From positions 71,875,022 through 71,939,021 of the forward strand of contig OV121081.1 in assembly GCA_921293015.1 (NCBI GenBank): a stretch of 64,000 nucleotides of DNA, written 5' to 3'. The stretch is from Phorcus lineatus. Its lineage: Eukaryota; Mollusca; Gastropoda; Trochida; Trochidae. Every line of letters starts with the position of its first letter. Within the stretch, counting starts at the first letter, position 1. The notes under the pieces were generated by a model that saw only the letters and a list, made by a program, of their open reading frames with translations, had not been told where the DNA came from and searched no databases. The translations under genes and the position numbers were made by a program. Positions 23,060 to 34,900 of the stretch are shown piece by piece.

Positions 23060-24314
23060 ATGACGTTTAAACTTAAGTCCCCTACCCCTGATGCAGTCGG
23101 TGCCTTGCGAAAATCACAATTGCTTTCGATTTCAAGGTTTTATGAACTTGAGGCTGAACCTGCTATGAGGAAATTCCAAATTCTGAAAATTGTGTTAAAT
23201 CATTTTATTGATGTGGGAGTTTTTGGCCCTGATGTTTTGGACATGGTTAAAGAGGAACATTCCGACAATTTTGAATTTAAAAAACTCGAAATTCAAACAC
23301 AAAAAGAAATTGAATTAAAAAGATTGGAATTTGAGGATAAGGCTATAGAAAGAGAAATTCGGGAAAGAGAAATTCAGGAAAGAGAAAAAGAAAGAGAAAT
23401 TGAGTTAAAAAGATTGGAAATTGAGAAAGAAATTGAACTTAAAAAGCTTGAAGCTTCATCTCCTCCCTCAACCCCTTCCTCTTTTGACATTACAAGGCAC
23501 GCCAGACTGGTCCCACCTTTCAATGAAAAAGAAGTAGAAAAATATTTTCTACATTTTGAAAAAGTTGCTGAAAACCTCAAGTGGCCTAAAGAGTCAGGGA
23601 CTATGCTATTGCAAACTGTGTTAAAGGATAAAGCTCAGGATTCGGCCCTTTCGATTGAGCAGAGCTCAAATTATGATTTTGTTAAAAGGACTCTTCTGAA
23701 AGCTTATGAGTTTAAGTGTCCGAAGCTTATCGTCAGAAATGCTAGAGATAAGGAGGCTTTGTTTGATAGATGGTGTAGTTCTAAAGAGGTTTCAGATTAT
23801 GCTAGTTTGAGGCAGTTGGTTTTGATGGAGGATTTTAAGCAGTGTGTCAATTCTGACCTTAAGCCTTATTTGGATTAACAGAAGGTTGATGTTTTACATG
23901 ATGCAGCGGTGTTGGCAGATGATTATTTTTTGACTCACAAGAGTTCTTTTTGGTCTCCGGGTAACTCTAAATTTTCTCACCATAAAGGTTTTTCCCCCGG
24001 GTAAGACTTCAGGGTATGCAGGTTCAAAAGATGATAAGACAGGTTCAAATTCTTCTGACAAGCCATCACATTTTCAGTCTAAGCCTAAGACTTCCAGTGA
24101 TTCCGATCTTGTTTGTGCTTATTGTAAGAGACCAGGTCATTTGATTTCTGCATGTCCCAAACTCAAGTTGAAGAATCAGTCCACAGGTTCCCCATATGCT
24201 TTTGTGTCTATCACACCTTTCTTTTCTGGTGGTTCTGAGGAGAGTGCTATTTTTGAGAGTAAGATTTCAGATTCTGTTGTTCCTGAGGAGTTTTTGCCTT
24301 TTGCTTCGAAATGA
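23060..24314 (+). pseudogene. Gag of the Gmr1-like element (broken)
   Basis: Gag would form the particle shell and bind the RNA genome. The first open part (23060-23878, 272 codons, ATG after a short leader) has an N-terminal helical region, a highly charged coiled coil of repeated ERE/KRLE heptads (residues about 75-130), and then a capsid-like domain beginning LVPPFNEKEVEKYF. The end, LRQLVLMEDFKQCV, resembles the SCAN fold, which is thought to derive from capsids of this retroelement group. A TAA at 23876-23878 stops it. The frame continues, then shifts near 24000, and then includes a CCHC knuckle (C-X2-C-X4-H-X4-C, 24114-24155, CAYCKRPGHLISAC). A TGA at 24312-24314 separates it from protease. 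Between about 23760 and 23780 the capsid looks shortened compared with relatives. Confidence 0.8.
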
Positions 24315-24830
24315 TTTGTGACACTTATGGGAGATAATTCTACCCCAAGGCCCGTTATTATTTTGAGGGATACTGGAGCTCTTCAATCTCTGATTTTGAA
24401 GGATACTTTGCCTTTTACTGTCGAGTCTTCAGCTAACTCAGATGTTTTGCTTCAGGGTATAAGTGGCAGTTCTCTTGCTCCTCTTCATTTTGTCAATTTG
24501 ACTTCTGATCTGATTTCTGGTGAGGTGAAGGTTGGTGTTCTTGACTCTCTCCCAGTTCCGAGTGTTGATTGGTTGATCGGTAATGATCTTATGAGTGGAA
24601 AAGTTTGTGCTGATCCCATTGTCACTGTTTGTCCGGAGAGTTCAGTTGGTACAGAAAGGTTGGAGGTGGATTTTCCGGGTATTTTTCCTTCTTGTGCAGT
24701 GACTCGTTCAATGTCAAAGGACATTTCTTCCAAGACTTCTTTCCCGGATGATTTCATTTATGATTTGTCGGATACATTTATGGATCATTCTTTCCAAGAG
24801 GTAGAGGCTTCGAGGGGAAGTAACTCTTAA
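24315..24830 (+). pseudogene. Retroviral-type aspartic protease (broken)
   Basis: The protease would cut the Gag-Pol polyprotein. The active-site loop reads ILRDTGA, with the catalytic Asp codon at 24369, and a second hydrophobic-Gly segment VDWLIGNDL is about 70 residues later, as in pepsin-type retroelement proteases. It is in the same frame as the Gag knuckle, only a TGA away. A TAA at 24828 then interrupts the frame, which continues into the integrase domain without a shift. This suggests one ancestral Gag-Pol reading frame. Confidence 0.75.
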
Positions 24831-25250
24831 GGTCTTCTTGTTGAGTCTGATAGTTTGTCTGGTGGTGATCACATTCTGTCTAGAAAGCAGCTTATTAGTG
24901 CTCAGGGTGAAGATGTTGAGGTGCAGAAGTTAGCCAGTAAGGCTGTTTCTTTTGAGGAGGCTAGTAAGGTTCCAGTTTGTTATTATTATTATGATGGTGT
25001 TTTGATGAGGATATATAGGTCGCCGGAAATTCCTGCAGAGGATGAATGGAAATTACATCACCAAATTGTAGTTCAAAAATTATTCCAAAATCACGTACTT
25101 TCATTGGCACATGAACGTCCAATGGCAGGTCATTTGGGTGTAAATAAAACTTGTGAGAAAATTTTGGCACATTTCTTTTGGCCTAGTTTGAGAAAAGATG
25201 TGGCTGAATTTTGCAAATCCTGTCATGCATGCCAAAAAGTTCAAATGTCA
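24831..25250 (+). pseudogene. Integrase zinc-binding (HHCC) domain, catalytic core deleted
   Basis: The translation contains HERPMAGHLGVNKTCEK, FFWPSLRKDV and CKSCHACQK. This is the classic H2C2 zinc domain of Ty3/Gypsy integrases ('H..P.AGHLG..KT...I...F.WP.M..DV...C..C..C...K'). In a normal integrase this leads into the DDE catalytic core and a C-terminal domain. Here the sequence goes within a few codons to SDLIYEFSHLFPDVPGRT, the linker that comes before Gypsy reverse transcriptases. So about a kilobase of integrase is missing at roughly 25235-25250, with the frame kept. Its position upstream of RT is the key feature of the element. Confidence 0.8.
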
Positions 25251-26110
25251 GATTTGATTTATGAGTTCTCTCATCTGTTTCCTGATGTGCCTGGTCGAAC
25301 AATTATTGTTAGTCATGATAGATGTAGGTGATGCTGTGCCTGTGAAACAACACCCATGTAGGATGAATCCTATAAAAAGTGAAATTCTGCGGAAGGAAGT
25401 GCAATATATGCTGGACAATGACATTATTGAACCCGGTGACAGTCCGTGGAGTTCACCTTGTGTTCTTGTGTCAAAGGGTGGTGGTGGTTGGCGCTGCTGT
25501 GCTGACATGAAAACTGTGAATCAACTTTCACGAACTGACGCCTACCCGATACCGAGGGTTGATGATTGCATTGATCACATCGGTCAAGCTAAGTACATCA
25601 GTAAGTTTGACCTTTTGAAAGGCTTCTGGCAGGTTCCCCTCACTGACAGTGCAAGGAAGATATCAGCGTTTGCTACACCAGATGGACTGTATCAATACAA
25701 AGTGATGCCATTCGGTCTGAAGAACGCTCCAGCGACGTTCCAACGACTCGTCAGAAATGTCACATCAGGTCTTGACGGTGTCGAAGCTTACATGGATGAT
25801 GTCATAACTTATGCCATGGAGTGGGAGGAACATCTGATAAGAATTCGAGCTTTCTTTGAGAGACTGTCTGAAGCTAAATTGACTGTCAATCTGTGAATTC
25901 GGAAAGGCACAAGTTGTATTTTTAGAGCATGTTGTAGGGCACGGCCAGGTACAACCAGTTAATGCTAAAGTGGAAGAGATTGTACATTTTCCTGTTCCAC
26001 AGTCTAAGAGAGAACTCATGAGATTCTTGGGCATTGCAGGCTATTATAGAAAATTTTGTCAAAATTTTTCTGATGTTGTATCTCCACTCACAAACCTTTT
26101 AGGGAATTCT
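25251..26110 (+). pseudogene. Ty3/Gypsy reverse transcriptase (broken)
   Basis: The open part 25261-25896 covers the fingers and palm. It shows DNDIIEPGDSPWSSPCVLV, RCCADMKTVNQ, YPIPRVDD, SKFDLLKGFWQVPL, FGLKNAPATFQRL and the catalytic YMDD at 25789-25800, in the family order. The aspartates of FDL and YMDD are kept. A one-base change near 25320 puts the RT in a different frame from the integrase domain. Another near 25893 shifts the thumb/connection part (VEEIVHFPVPQSKREL, FLGIAGYYRKFC), which continues to about 26100. No active enzyme could be made from this copy. Confidence 0.88.
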
Positions 26111-26567
26111 TGTGGGAAGGCAGTTGTCAGTCTGCATTTGAAAGAGTCAAAGCCTTGCTCATGAATTCTCCAGTGTTACAGGCACCAAATTTTGAGAAAG
26201 CTTTTAAGTTGCAAATTGATGCAAGTGATGTGGGTGCAGGTGCTGTTTTGATTCAAGAGGATGACTCAGGTATTGATCATCCAGTTTGTTACTTTTCCAA
26301 AAAGTTTGACAAGCACCAAAAGAACTATTCAACCATTGAAAAGGAAACTTTGGGTCTGTTGTTAGCTTTACAGCATTTTGAAGTGTACTTAGGTACGACT
26401 ACATTTCCAGTTGAAGTCTTTACTGATCACAATCCCTTGACTTTTCTTCACAAAATGAAGAACAAAAACTTATGAGATGGAGTTTAACTTTGCAAGGGTT
26501 CAATCTTGTGATTAAACACATCAAGGGTAAAGACAATGTTTGTGCTGATGCACTTTCCAGAGTGTAA
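26111..26567 (+). pseudogene. RNase H domain and end of pol (broken)
   Basis: The frame 26110-26475 carries LQIDASDVGAGAVL, YSTIEKETLGLLLAL and EVFTDHNPLTFL, which supply the Asp, Glu and Asp of retroelement RNase H. A frame change near 26470 is followed by HIKGKDNVCADALSRV and TAA at 26565-26567, the usual C-terminus of Gypsy RNase H. In common Gypsy elements the integrase zinc domain would start soon after this point. Here only about 120 non-coding bases remain before the polypurine tract. Confidence 0.85.
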
Positions 26568-26690
26568 ATTGTCCTTTTTGATGCTGAATGTTTGTATTTG
26601 AAATATTGTTTTCTAGTTTTTGTTTTTTGTTAAAAAGTAACTGTTTATTATTACTACAACAGAAAGTTTCTTTGTAACTTTCTTTTCCTT

Positions 26691-26701
26691 AAGGGGGAGA
26701 G
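26691..26701 (+). other. Polypurine tract
   Basis: AAGGGGGAGAG directly abuts the TG of the 3' LTR, where plus-strand DNA synthesis is primed. Confidence 0.85.
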
Positions 26702-27287
26702 TGTTATGAGTATGTCATTGTTTATAAGTTTAAACATTCTATAACATTGTTGTATTGTTTAGTGGGTCACAATTACACTTGTTTTGATAGTCTTAGCTGG
26801 CAGTGTCTAGAATCATCTATTCTAGAATGTTCTATCTATTTCATGATTGCTTGAGTTGGACACTTCTGATTGGATTTTGTCATGGAACTTTAAAGAACAT
26901 TCTGGAAGGTATCTAACCTATATATAGGCCGGCATTAGAACTCTTACTCATCTTGCTTCTTACAATCAACTTTGCGATCATCTGCCGTGCCACTGTTTTT
27001 GGATACCTTTACAAGCCGGATTCATCTACCTCCTATCAAGACCCACTGACTGTTTTCTACATTCATCAACTGTGTGATTCTTATATTAAGGACTGGTGAA
27101 TATATATATTTAGCTAATTAGTGTGACTCATTTGATATTGTATTATTATTTGTATTAGCTTGATATTGTAATCTTAAACACTTTGTTTATTATTTGATTG
27201 ATTAAATTGTAATTAATATACAATTGTTTTGTTATATTTTGCTGGTTTGACTGGGGACTTTTTACTATTTCAAATTATTTCGTAACA
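26702..27287 (+). repeat. 3' LTR of the Gmr1-like element
   Basis: 586 bp, TGTTATGAG...CGTAACA. It keeps the intact TATA box (about 26919-26926), both heat-shock elements, and the roughly 58 bases at the U5 end that the 5' LTR has lost. It is followed by the target duplication CTATG (27288-27292). Confidence 0.9.
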
Positions 27288-27292
27288 CTATG

Positions 27293-27450
27293 TGATATAT
27301 CTTTATATCATCAAATTCTAATTTGTCATATAGTGTATGAATGTGTTTTAGTGTCTCGTAGGCCTATTGGCCGGGTGTTACTTTTTATTATGTTTTAATC
27401 GGCAATCTCTTGAAATTGTAACATGTGACACGTAAATAAAATAATCTTCT
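27293..27450 (+). mobile_element. Possible LINE 3' tail interrupted by the Gypsy insertion
   Basis: An AT-rich segment with a hairpin (GGCCTATTGGCC, about 27361) is followed after some 70 bases by AAATAAAATAATCTTCTTCTTCT. The order CTC, hairpin, T-rich stretch, AATAAA and short tandem tail resembles that at 21080-21200. Its 5' part would lie left of the Gypsy insertion, before 22431. Confidence 0.35.
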
Positions 27451-29793
27451 TCTTCTGCTGGTAGTGCATATTAGATCTAGACTAGAACGATAATGTTTTG
27501 AACCGCATGTGTATTGTAACCAGGATTGTTCGAGCACGGATTCCACTTTATATTTCATTTAATATTACTTTTTTACCAGGATAATACCAAATCTACGTTG
27601 TGTCGTATCTAAAGCCACTTGTAAACAGGTAATTTACCTCGTAAGTTATATCAAATATATACGTATTCAGGTTTATCATTATTCTAAACGACCATAAATA
27701 TATAATGCAACGTTGCATTTAATCCCACAGGAACTACGATACCAGTATTATTTATTGTCAAAAGAGTCACAACAATCTTCATGAACGCATGGGATGGTGG
27801 ACACTAGTATGGCCAATGCTTGACATTGCGTAAAACCAGAGCATCGTGGCGCTATTTTAGCAGTTGCACGATATCTTCATGTGAGGAGTTTCCATGTAGA
27901 TATATACAGCCCAATTCGCCATATCCAGAATGCACTATATATGTTGCCAATGCCTGCATTAGATCGTTTCAATTAGTTTAAAAATTAAACACGTCTGGTT
28001 GAAACAAAAATAAACTCTAAAAAATCGGTAAGACCGCTTCAAAACTTATTTCCCTTCCTATTGATCGTATTGACAGAATCAAATTTAAATAAAAATAAAA
28101 ATGTAAGTGATTCAAACCGCACTTTATTTTAGATCTGCTTTCCTACCGTCCCGCCGCGGGCTGCGCGTGTTGACTATAAGGAACTAGTTTCGCCAATCAT
28201 TTGTAGCAAATAGCAGGCGCGGCTATAATCGAATATTTTATTATTTCTTATAGCTGTAATGTAAATCATGTAGAATGAAATGTAAGTGGAGCAAAATGAT
28301 GTATGTATTTACTAATGTTCTTTATGTTATTTATATGAACTTGCATGGGATGCTTCCTTATAAAAAAAACGACTGGCGTAATGGTGAAAACACCATTATT
28401 GCTGTTTCTAAGTTTTCAAAAAAGAGCTATTGAGAAATTCTCACTAAACGAGGAAGGTGTAATGATATATGACAATGGTAGGCTACAACGATATTCATGT
28501 TGTACAGTGGTTCCTGTGCAATAAATGGACGCTGAAATAGTTCAGTAGTTGATTGCATGGAGCAAAGCAAATGATATCGATGCAGTGAGTGCGCGCCAAC
28601 CATCGCTCGTACAAGGCATTGTCTGGCAGGCAGAGAGAAGATAATACGTCTATGCGCAGTCAGTTGGTCTTGGATTCTGGGAGTGTATGGGCAGGTATCC
28701 CCTCTTTGTTGCCATTGATTCCATCTCGGGGACTATTTCATCTCGGGCAACTTTTTCTATGATATAGAGATTTTCATTGAACTAAAAGAGCTTCCTATAT
28801 ACAGGATCGATAAAACGTTCAAGAGTTTACCTTGTGCTTTGACTTTTAAGGGGTTTGGACATCGATTTTTTGTGCCTGAACTTCCATCATTTCTACATTA
28901 CTCAGACACTGTTTTGAATTTGTGCGCGAACATTTTTTGAATCGTACTTCGACGGTGCTGGAATATTACTTTTCGAAGTCGTTGGGACACCTACTTTAAA
29001 ATTGGTAGAAACCTGTGCTTTGAAATTCATCAAGGATTGTACGAGACATTTAAGGGAGTTGTACTTGACCAATTCTTGAGTTATCAACTTAATAATTGGT
29101 AAGATTTCGGGCTGGCTATTTCCAGAAGTTGTACTTGTGTAATTGGATATTCATCTTGAAGGCTTCCCGGAAGTGAAGTGGCGAGTAACTATGGTACGTA
29201 CTGCCTTTATATCTACTTCCTAAATACTACAATTTCACTCATCATTGGAAAGAAGCTTCTGCAAGTCACGTATTAAAGAAAGTGTAGCACGTTTCCTCGG
29301 AAAATAAAAAGATCTAACGAAAAGGAAATTAAATCTTTTTTGCAAGGCATTCCTCTTTAGTAGATACACGAATATATGATATAAACCGTTCCATTAAGCT
29401 ACGCGAATGTTTTTAACTCGAAGGATTAAATGGTGTTCACACAAAAATGGCCGCATTCAGATTTCGCCTGGTGCGCGACACACGTGAGAGGTTTACCTTA
29501 TGGATGAATCATACTTTAAATGCACTAATGATGGAGAAAATAAGAAAGGCTAAAAACGTGTTTCTGTACCTTATAGAGAAAGTAATCTGATTTCGATGCC
29601 CAAACTTCATTTTTACAAATGACACTTACTTTCAATTACTGCATTTTGTTTCTTATAGGCGGAGTATCTACTCTTGTTAGCTTTAACAGTACTGTCATCG
29701 ATTACAGGTATGTTTGATTTTATTTCATGTTTCAAAAGTTGTCCGAAATATATGGATCCTTAAATTAAGAATTTCTAATTAAAGAGGCAGTAG
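27451..29793. other. Non-coding stretch
   Basis: No gene is supported. A GC-richer patch near 28148-28215 and another at about 28580-28640 are visible, but neither shows a reading frame or an RNA motif. Confidence 0.45.
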
Positions 29794-31359
29794 TAGACTG
29801 TCACAAAGTGACTGTGGTACTCAGAGAAAACAATGAGATAATGCTTTAACAGAGTTTATTACAAAACAAAATGAAACAGATTGCAATGACTTTACAATTA
29901 AAAGAAAGGGGACAAAGACGCGGGGTTTGGATGTGGTGTGGTGTGGAGCTGCAACAACCTGAAAGCAGAAAGTAAGATGATGTTTGCTAGCCGAGGTGCA
30001 GTGCCATGCAAACTCCAATGTGCCTCGGTGAAGTTAGTTCGTCATTAGTTGGTATACAGCTGCAATACAAGATCTACATTAGTCATAGATTGGACTAAGC
30101 TAACCTATGGCATCATATCTAAAAGGAACAATCAAATATGAAAATACTTTACATCCCAATGATATTACACAAAAACTTTAGTTTAACTTGCTCTACTCTG
30201 AAATCAAAGACTTTAAACCCAAAGTTTTAATTTACTTTACATTCTCAATCATCAAATCAAAATAAATTCAACTCTTCTAATTATGATCAATCACATCAGT
30301 GAACATCAAACGATCAGTTACAATTAGGATATAGAAAAGTTTAGCACCTCTTATTCAATAACGAATTGAATTCACATTTATCAGTCACAGAAGTAAATGG
30401 CACTAAAGTTGAACACTGAAGATTCATAAATAATCATAACATCTAATTCCATCAAGGAATCACATACAAATAAGGCATGATATACACACATACACACACA
30501 GCTAACAGTTCACACAAAACAAGTCATGAACATGAAAAGTTCTCTGGGTGAATCCCGACGGGGTCACATATGGTACGCCCGTCCCTCCGGGAATACCCAG
30601 GCCACCATTAGGCCGTCAATATCTGGCACCAACTCGTACGGCCATGATACACTTAATTGTGAACATCACAATTCGACCCTACCATCTCTGACGTCACTAC
30701 TGGACGACAGGCCACTCCGTATTCTTATACGGTCACTACTGCACCCGTGGGCAGCAACTCGGATCTCACAACTGGATCCGCCGGTCGTTCACGACGTCAA
30801 GGTCACGAAGACCTTTAACCTGACGTCTCGAGGATGCACTAAAACAATACAAACAAAATTACACCCCGATCTCGCTACACCGGTTTTATAACTTTACTTC
30901 CACAAATACAAGAAAATGATTCTAATTTAATCACTTTATATTTGATACAACACCAAACAATACTTACTCCACTATGAATCTGTCCCTAGGTTTTCCACTC
31001 GCCAGCTGTACTAATTTACAGCTCATGGCTGCATGGTAAACCAAACAGCTCCATCTAAACAAATATATTCACAATAACATTCTTTGAAATATACATCAAC
31101 ATTTCAATATAGTCTTTTCAGACATTCACAGTCTAACAAAACTCACCACAACATGACCCGACCGCTGACTTGACGCAAGTGACGTGCACAGCTGATGCCT
31201 AGGCTTTTATAGCCACATGTTGCATGTGCATCACGGTTTACACTCACCCCTCGGGTGTTCACTTGCTCTGAACTATTCCGAGTTCAGCGATAGGTGCGCA
31301 GGCACAGTGCTCGCCTGCTCCGACCACTGGGTCTCAGCCAACAAGTTCGTGACATAGAC
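29794..31359 (-). mobile_element. Solo LTR (1,556 bp) with 5-bp target duplication
   Basis: The element runs from TGTCAC (29799) to GTGACA (31354) and is flanked by a perfect TAGAC duplication (29794-29798 and 31355-31359). No internal retroelement coding is present, so it is best explained as a solo LTR left by LTR-LTR recombination. The minus strand has CTATAAAAGCC (about 31213-31203), 140 bases inside one end, and AATAAA at 29859-29854, 55 bases inside the other. This fixes transcription as minus strand. The open frame of 121 codons at 30526-30891 is probably chance. The rest of the parental element is not in the window. Confidence 0.82.
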
Positions 31360-31599
31360 AATACTCTTTTGATCCAAATTTTAAGTAGAGATATGTTTAT
31401 ACATGTACGTATGTTTGGCGATTGCACTCAGCTAATTACTTAAAATTGACCAGTCATCACTATAAACCATATCTTTGAGAGAACTGCATATTTCCGAACA
31501 TTGAACATTGTTACTATTTGAAATCTTGTTTACCGAAATAGTTACAATTCTTCCAAAACATTACGTTGAATCAATATGTTTCAAACTCAAACACTGTCT

Positions 31600-31990
31600 T
31601 CGCAGCTTGTGTTTGGTTTCAGACATATTCTAAGCTTTTCCTCATATCAAGCATTGTACTCATTTCTTTATTAGTGTCAGGCACTATTCAATTCTAATTA
31701 AAGAATCTCCCTGGGTTTTTTGTGTCGGTAACAATTTAAGCTGTCCTTATATAAGCAAATTCTCTGTTTTCAGATACGATTCAAGCTTTTCGTAAGATCT
31801 GACATTGTTGTCAAGTGTTTAGTTTTATATATGATTCACGCATTAAAAATAAGGCATACTAAGGGTCAATAGACAAAAGTTATCATGGGATAATAGTGAG
31901 ATTGGAGAGGAGCAGAGTCGAATAGTGTCTTGTCTACGTTGTCAGATACAATTCAAGTTCCCCTCAAATTAAGCATTACCAATTCCTTGC
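31600..31990. repeat. Degenerate tandem repeat, about 150-170-bp spacing
   Basis: A motif like TTCAGATA.GATTCAAGCTTTTC.TCA..TC.AGCATTG occurs near 31618, 31770 and 31940. The copies are strongly diverged. A 103-codon open frame starting at 31930 shows no protein signature. Confidence 0.4.
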
Positions 31991-31999
31991 ATACAGGTA

Positions 32000-34900
32000 T
32001 GATTAAGTTGTACCTAAATACAAATATCAATAAAAACCGAAAGCATAGCAATGAAAATAATAGCAAAACTTATAAACATCATTTTTTTAGATATGATCGA
32101 CACCGTTTTTACAATGACGATGATTTTGGACATCATATGATTATTTATCTCATCAACAAACTGGGGTGTTTTATTTTCTCTGATTTCATTTCTGGAATTA
32201 TGTTTTGCTCGTTATGGAATGTAGCACCTTTGGTAGGGTAAGAAAAATAAAAGATTATGCATCACTAGTCTGACATATCTCTGAATGATATTTCGAAACG
32301 TCGCATTCACAGAATAAAGTTGGTTATCAATAAGAAAATGTTTTCAATGTTGATCACATCAACTTTCAGGATGCAAATGACGGATATTAAACGGGGAATC
32401 GTTCGTTATCATTTATTTTTAAATAATAGTGAGAAGAATATGTTGATTAAATTGGACATATTTTCACTGTCTGACTTTCATACAACATATTATTGATAAA
32501 AAAAATTCACATTGTTATATGAAAAAATTTAAGCCCTAGCACAACGCACGAACAATAACTATTGGCGAAAAGCTGAAATGAGAAAATAGTTTTGTTTGTG
32601 TGTGATCTATGTGATTCACGTGATTACATCATGAACTGACAAAAGGATTTACTTCTGTCACAAGTGTCTGTTCATGTGTCAATAGACAGGAGCTCTAGTG
32701 CCAAAGAATCATACTGGTAATGATTTGAACATATTGATAAATCAACGATAAAGCGGATGAGTAAATAAGTAAGGGGCTTGTGTAAATGCTTCTGTAAATG
32801 CAACCATTCAACAAAAGAAGTGAAAATAAAGATTCGGGATTAATAAGTGATGTTTAAGATACATACATAATAAAATAGTTCTTTTACATAAACAACTCCA
32901 TGTTATCATTGGCTGAGCGATATTTGCATTAAGCATTCAGTCCCAAGACAACTTTCTAGCGAAAACATGTACCTCAACACTTTAATATCATGAATTCTGA
33001 GCTTAATATTGTTACAAACCCGTGTGCATAGCATTCTCTTCCTACCGAGACAGATCCGTCATGAATTCTCTACAAACCTCTGTTGTAATACAAGCTTTTT
33101 ACGATATCCGGCAGGTTGTTCCAGTGGTAACATATTGCAACATGAACTAATTTACAATAATTATGTCAGCCAAAGAACAATGTTTGCATAGATAAGCTTC
33201 TTGCTGTCACCTAGGCCTATGCAATCATGCGACTGTGTTCTGCAATTAAGATTCAAAGGCAAAGTGGAATAGGAGGGGTATGCACATATCAATTGAAAAA
33301 ACATAACATGTTGTGAATATTACACTTTACCTAATTGAATTTCTGTGACGAATCCCTGAATCATTGAAAACGATGAATTTCGCATACGAAACTAGGTCAT
33401 TGCGCACTCATACTTAACGGCGAGGTCAGTGACAGGAAATAGTGCACAGTTAAGTCTCTAGCTTTGTCTAATAGAGAGAAACATACTGGGAAAATAACGG
33501 AAGTATATGACCATTTACTTTACTCGTTTACGTTATGTAATTAATATATCAACACTGCATATACAAATAGCGAAACTGTTACATCGCCGTGGAAAGATAA
33601 AAGTTACCATAGTAGTGACGCGACCATTTTGATGTGTTGATCGACGTATAAGCAAGGCCGTTAAAATGAGTTATTCAGCTGAAGATAAATGACAGACAGA
33701 GTTGAAATTCAACTTAACATGTTTAATAACTTTGAATATTAATATGGTATCATCGATGAAACGTTAGTGTTTACGTTCGAAGGTTTTATTGTCATCTGTC
33801 GAGGGAACGTACGTACGTTAGATTCTCCGTTGAGGCGATGTGGGCGACATGCACTCAGTCACACCGACACCTGACCCAAAAGTGATGTTGACTGTTGAGT
33901 AAAAATCTCAAACGATAACGAGGAATTTGTTCGATTGTTACTGCTTCCTTACGAATCACAAACACAATAAAACTTGGCTAAATTATGTCAATCACCCTAC
34001 CTTAAGCTTTGCCGTCTATTTCAACAAGAGAGTTGACAAACGACGTCGCCATATTGTCGGCTATCGCTACGTAGACTTGTGATTACAACAAAATTTTGCA
34101 GGAAAACTGGAAAATAACGTATACAAAGTTAACAATGGTTGACGTTGGTTTATTTAGTGACAATTTATGCATAAAGAATGCGTTTATTGTTGTTATGATT
34201 CCCGACTTGTAATCCCGTCTCATCGAGATTGAAAACAGTGAATGAAGTTTACGCAACGTAGTACAAATATATGAATGAAGAAAGTAGTCCCTCGTCTCGT
34301 TCACAGAGGTCAAGGTCATATTTTAACCAATCAGATACGCCAAAAGTGATATATGCACATGTGCTCGTATCGAAAATATTAACTCGCTTATCATCAACCA
34401 TATGAATAATAGGAACTTATATCTGTATTGTAACATTGAATCATGACAAACGATCGTTTATTATCTGCGAACAAATTACCAGAACAGTAACAACTGTGTA
34501 GTGTCTCATTTCAAAGACCGCATTGGACGTGATAGTATTATACCCATACAAATTATTTACCCCCATAAATATACCATGATCACAAAAAACTTGCCAATTA
34601 AAGATAAACTTTAATAACATAAAACAAGCACAATAGTATGACCAAAGTCTAATTGATCTTTTTACTGGAAAACCTAAAGTCTCTTTGTCAATTTATGTCT
34701 ACAAATGTTCTGAATTCTGCAGTGTCACAAGCGTGATAGTCGACAGGTCATTCTTTCCATGGCAACATTTTCACAAAATGTTTTTGGCGCTATAATATTT
34801 CTGTAGGGTCAATGATACGGAAACCAAACGTTTTAATCAAAACATCGACGTTTGTAATCCCACGAATCAGTTACGAGAAACAACAATACAACATCAAAAC

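Larger units (their letters stand above)
22436..27287 (+). mobile_element. Ty3/Gypsy LTR retrotransposon, Gmr1-like domain order, defective
   Basis: This is a complete insertion with two LTRs, primer-binding site, polypurine tract and target duplication. Internal sequence encodes, in order, a capsid-type Gag, a CCHC knuckle, an aspartic protease, an integrase zinc domain, reverse transcriptase and RNase H, then ends. Integrase upstream of RT, with nothing after RNase H, is the Copia-like order known for the Gmr1 group of Gypsy elements. The catalytic integrase core is missing, and coding is broken by at least three stops and four frame changes. The two LTRs differ at about a dozen positions over 525 bases plus indels, so the insertion is not recent. 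It landed just before a LINE-like 3' tail. Confidence 0.9.

Noticed and set aside
24485-25508. Minus-strand frames of 69-90 codons inside the Gypsy element
   Set aside because: Shadows of protease, integrase and RT coding on the plus strand.
30526-30891. 121-codon open frame in a GC-richer stretch
   Set aside because: It lies inside a solo LTR, antisense to its likely transcript, and shows no domain.
31930-32241. 103-codon open frame
   Set aside because: AT-rich, no motif; begins inside a degenerate repeat.
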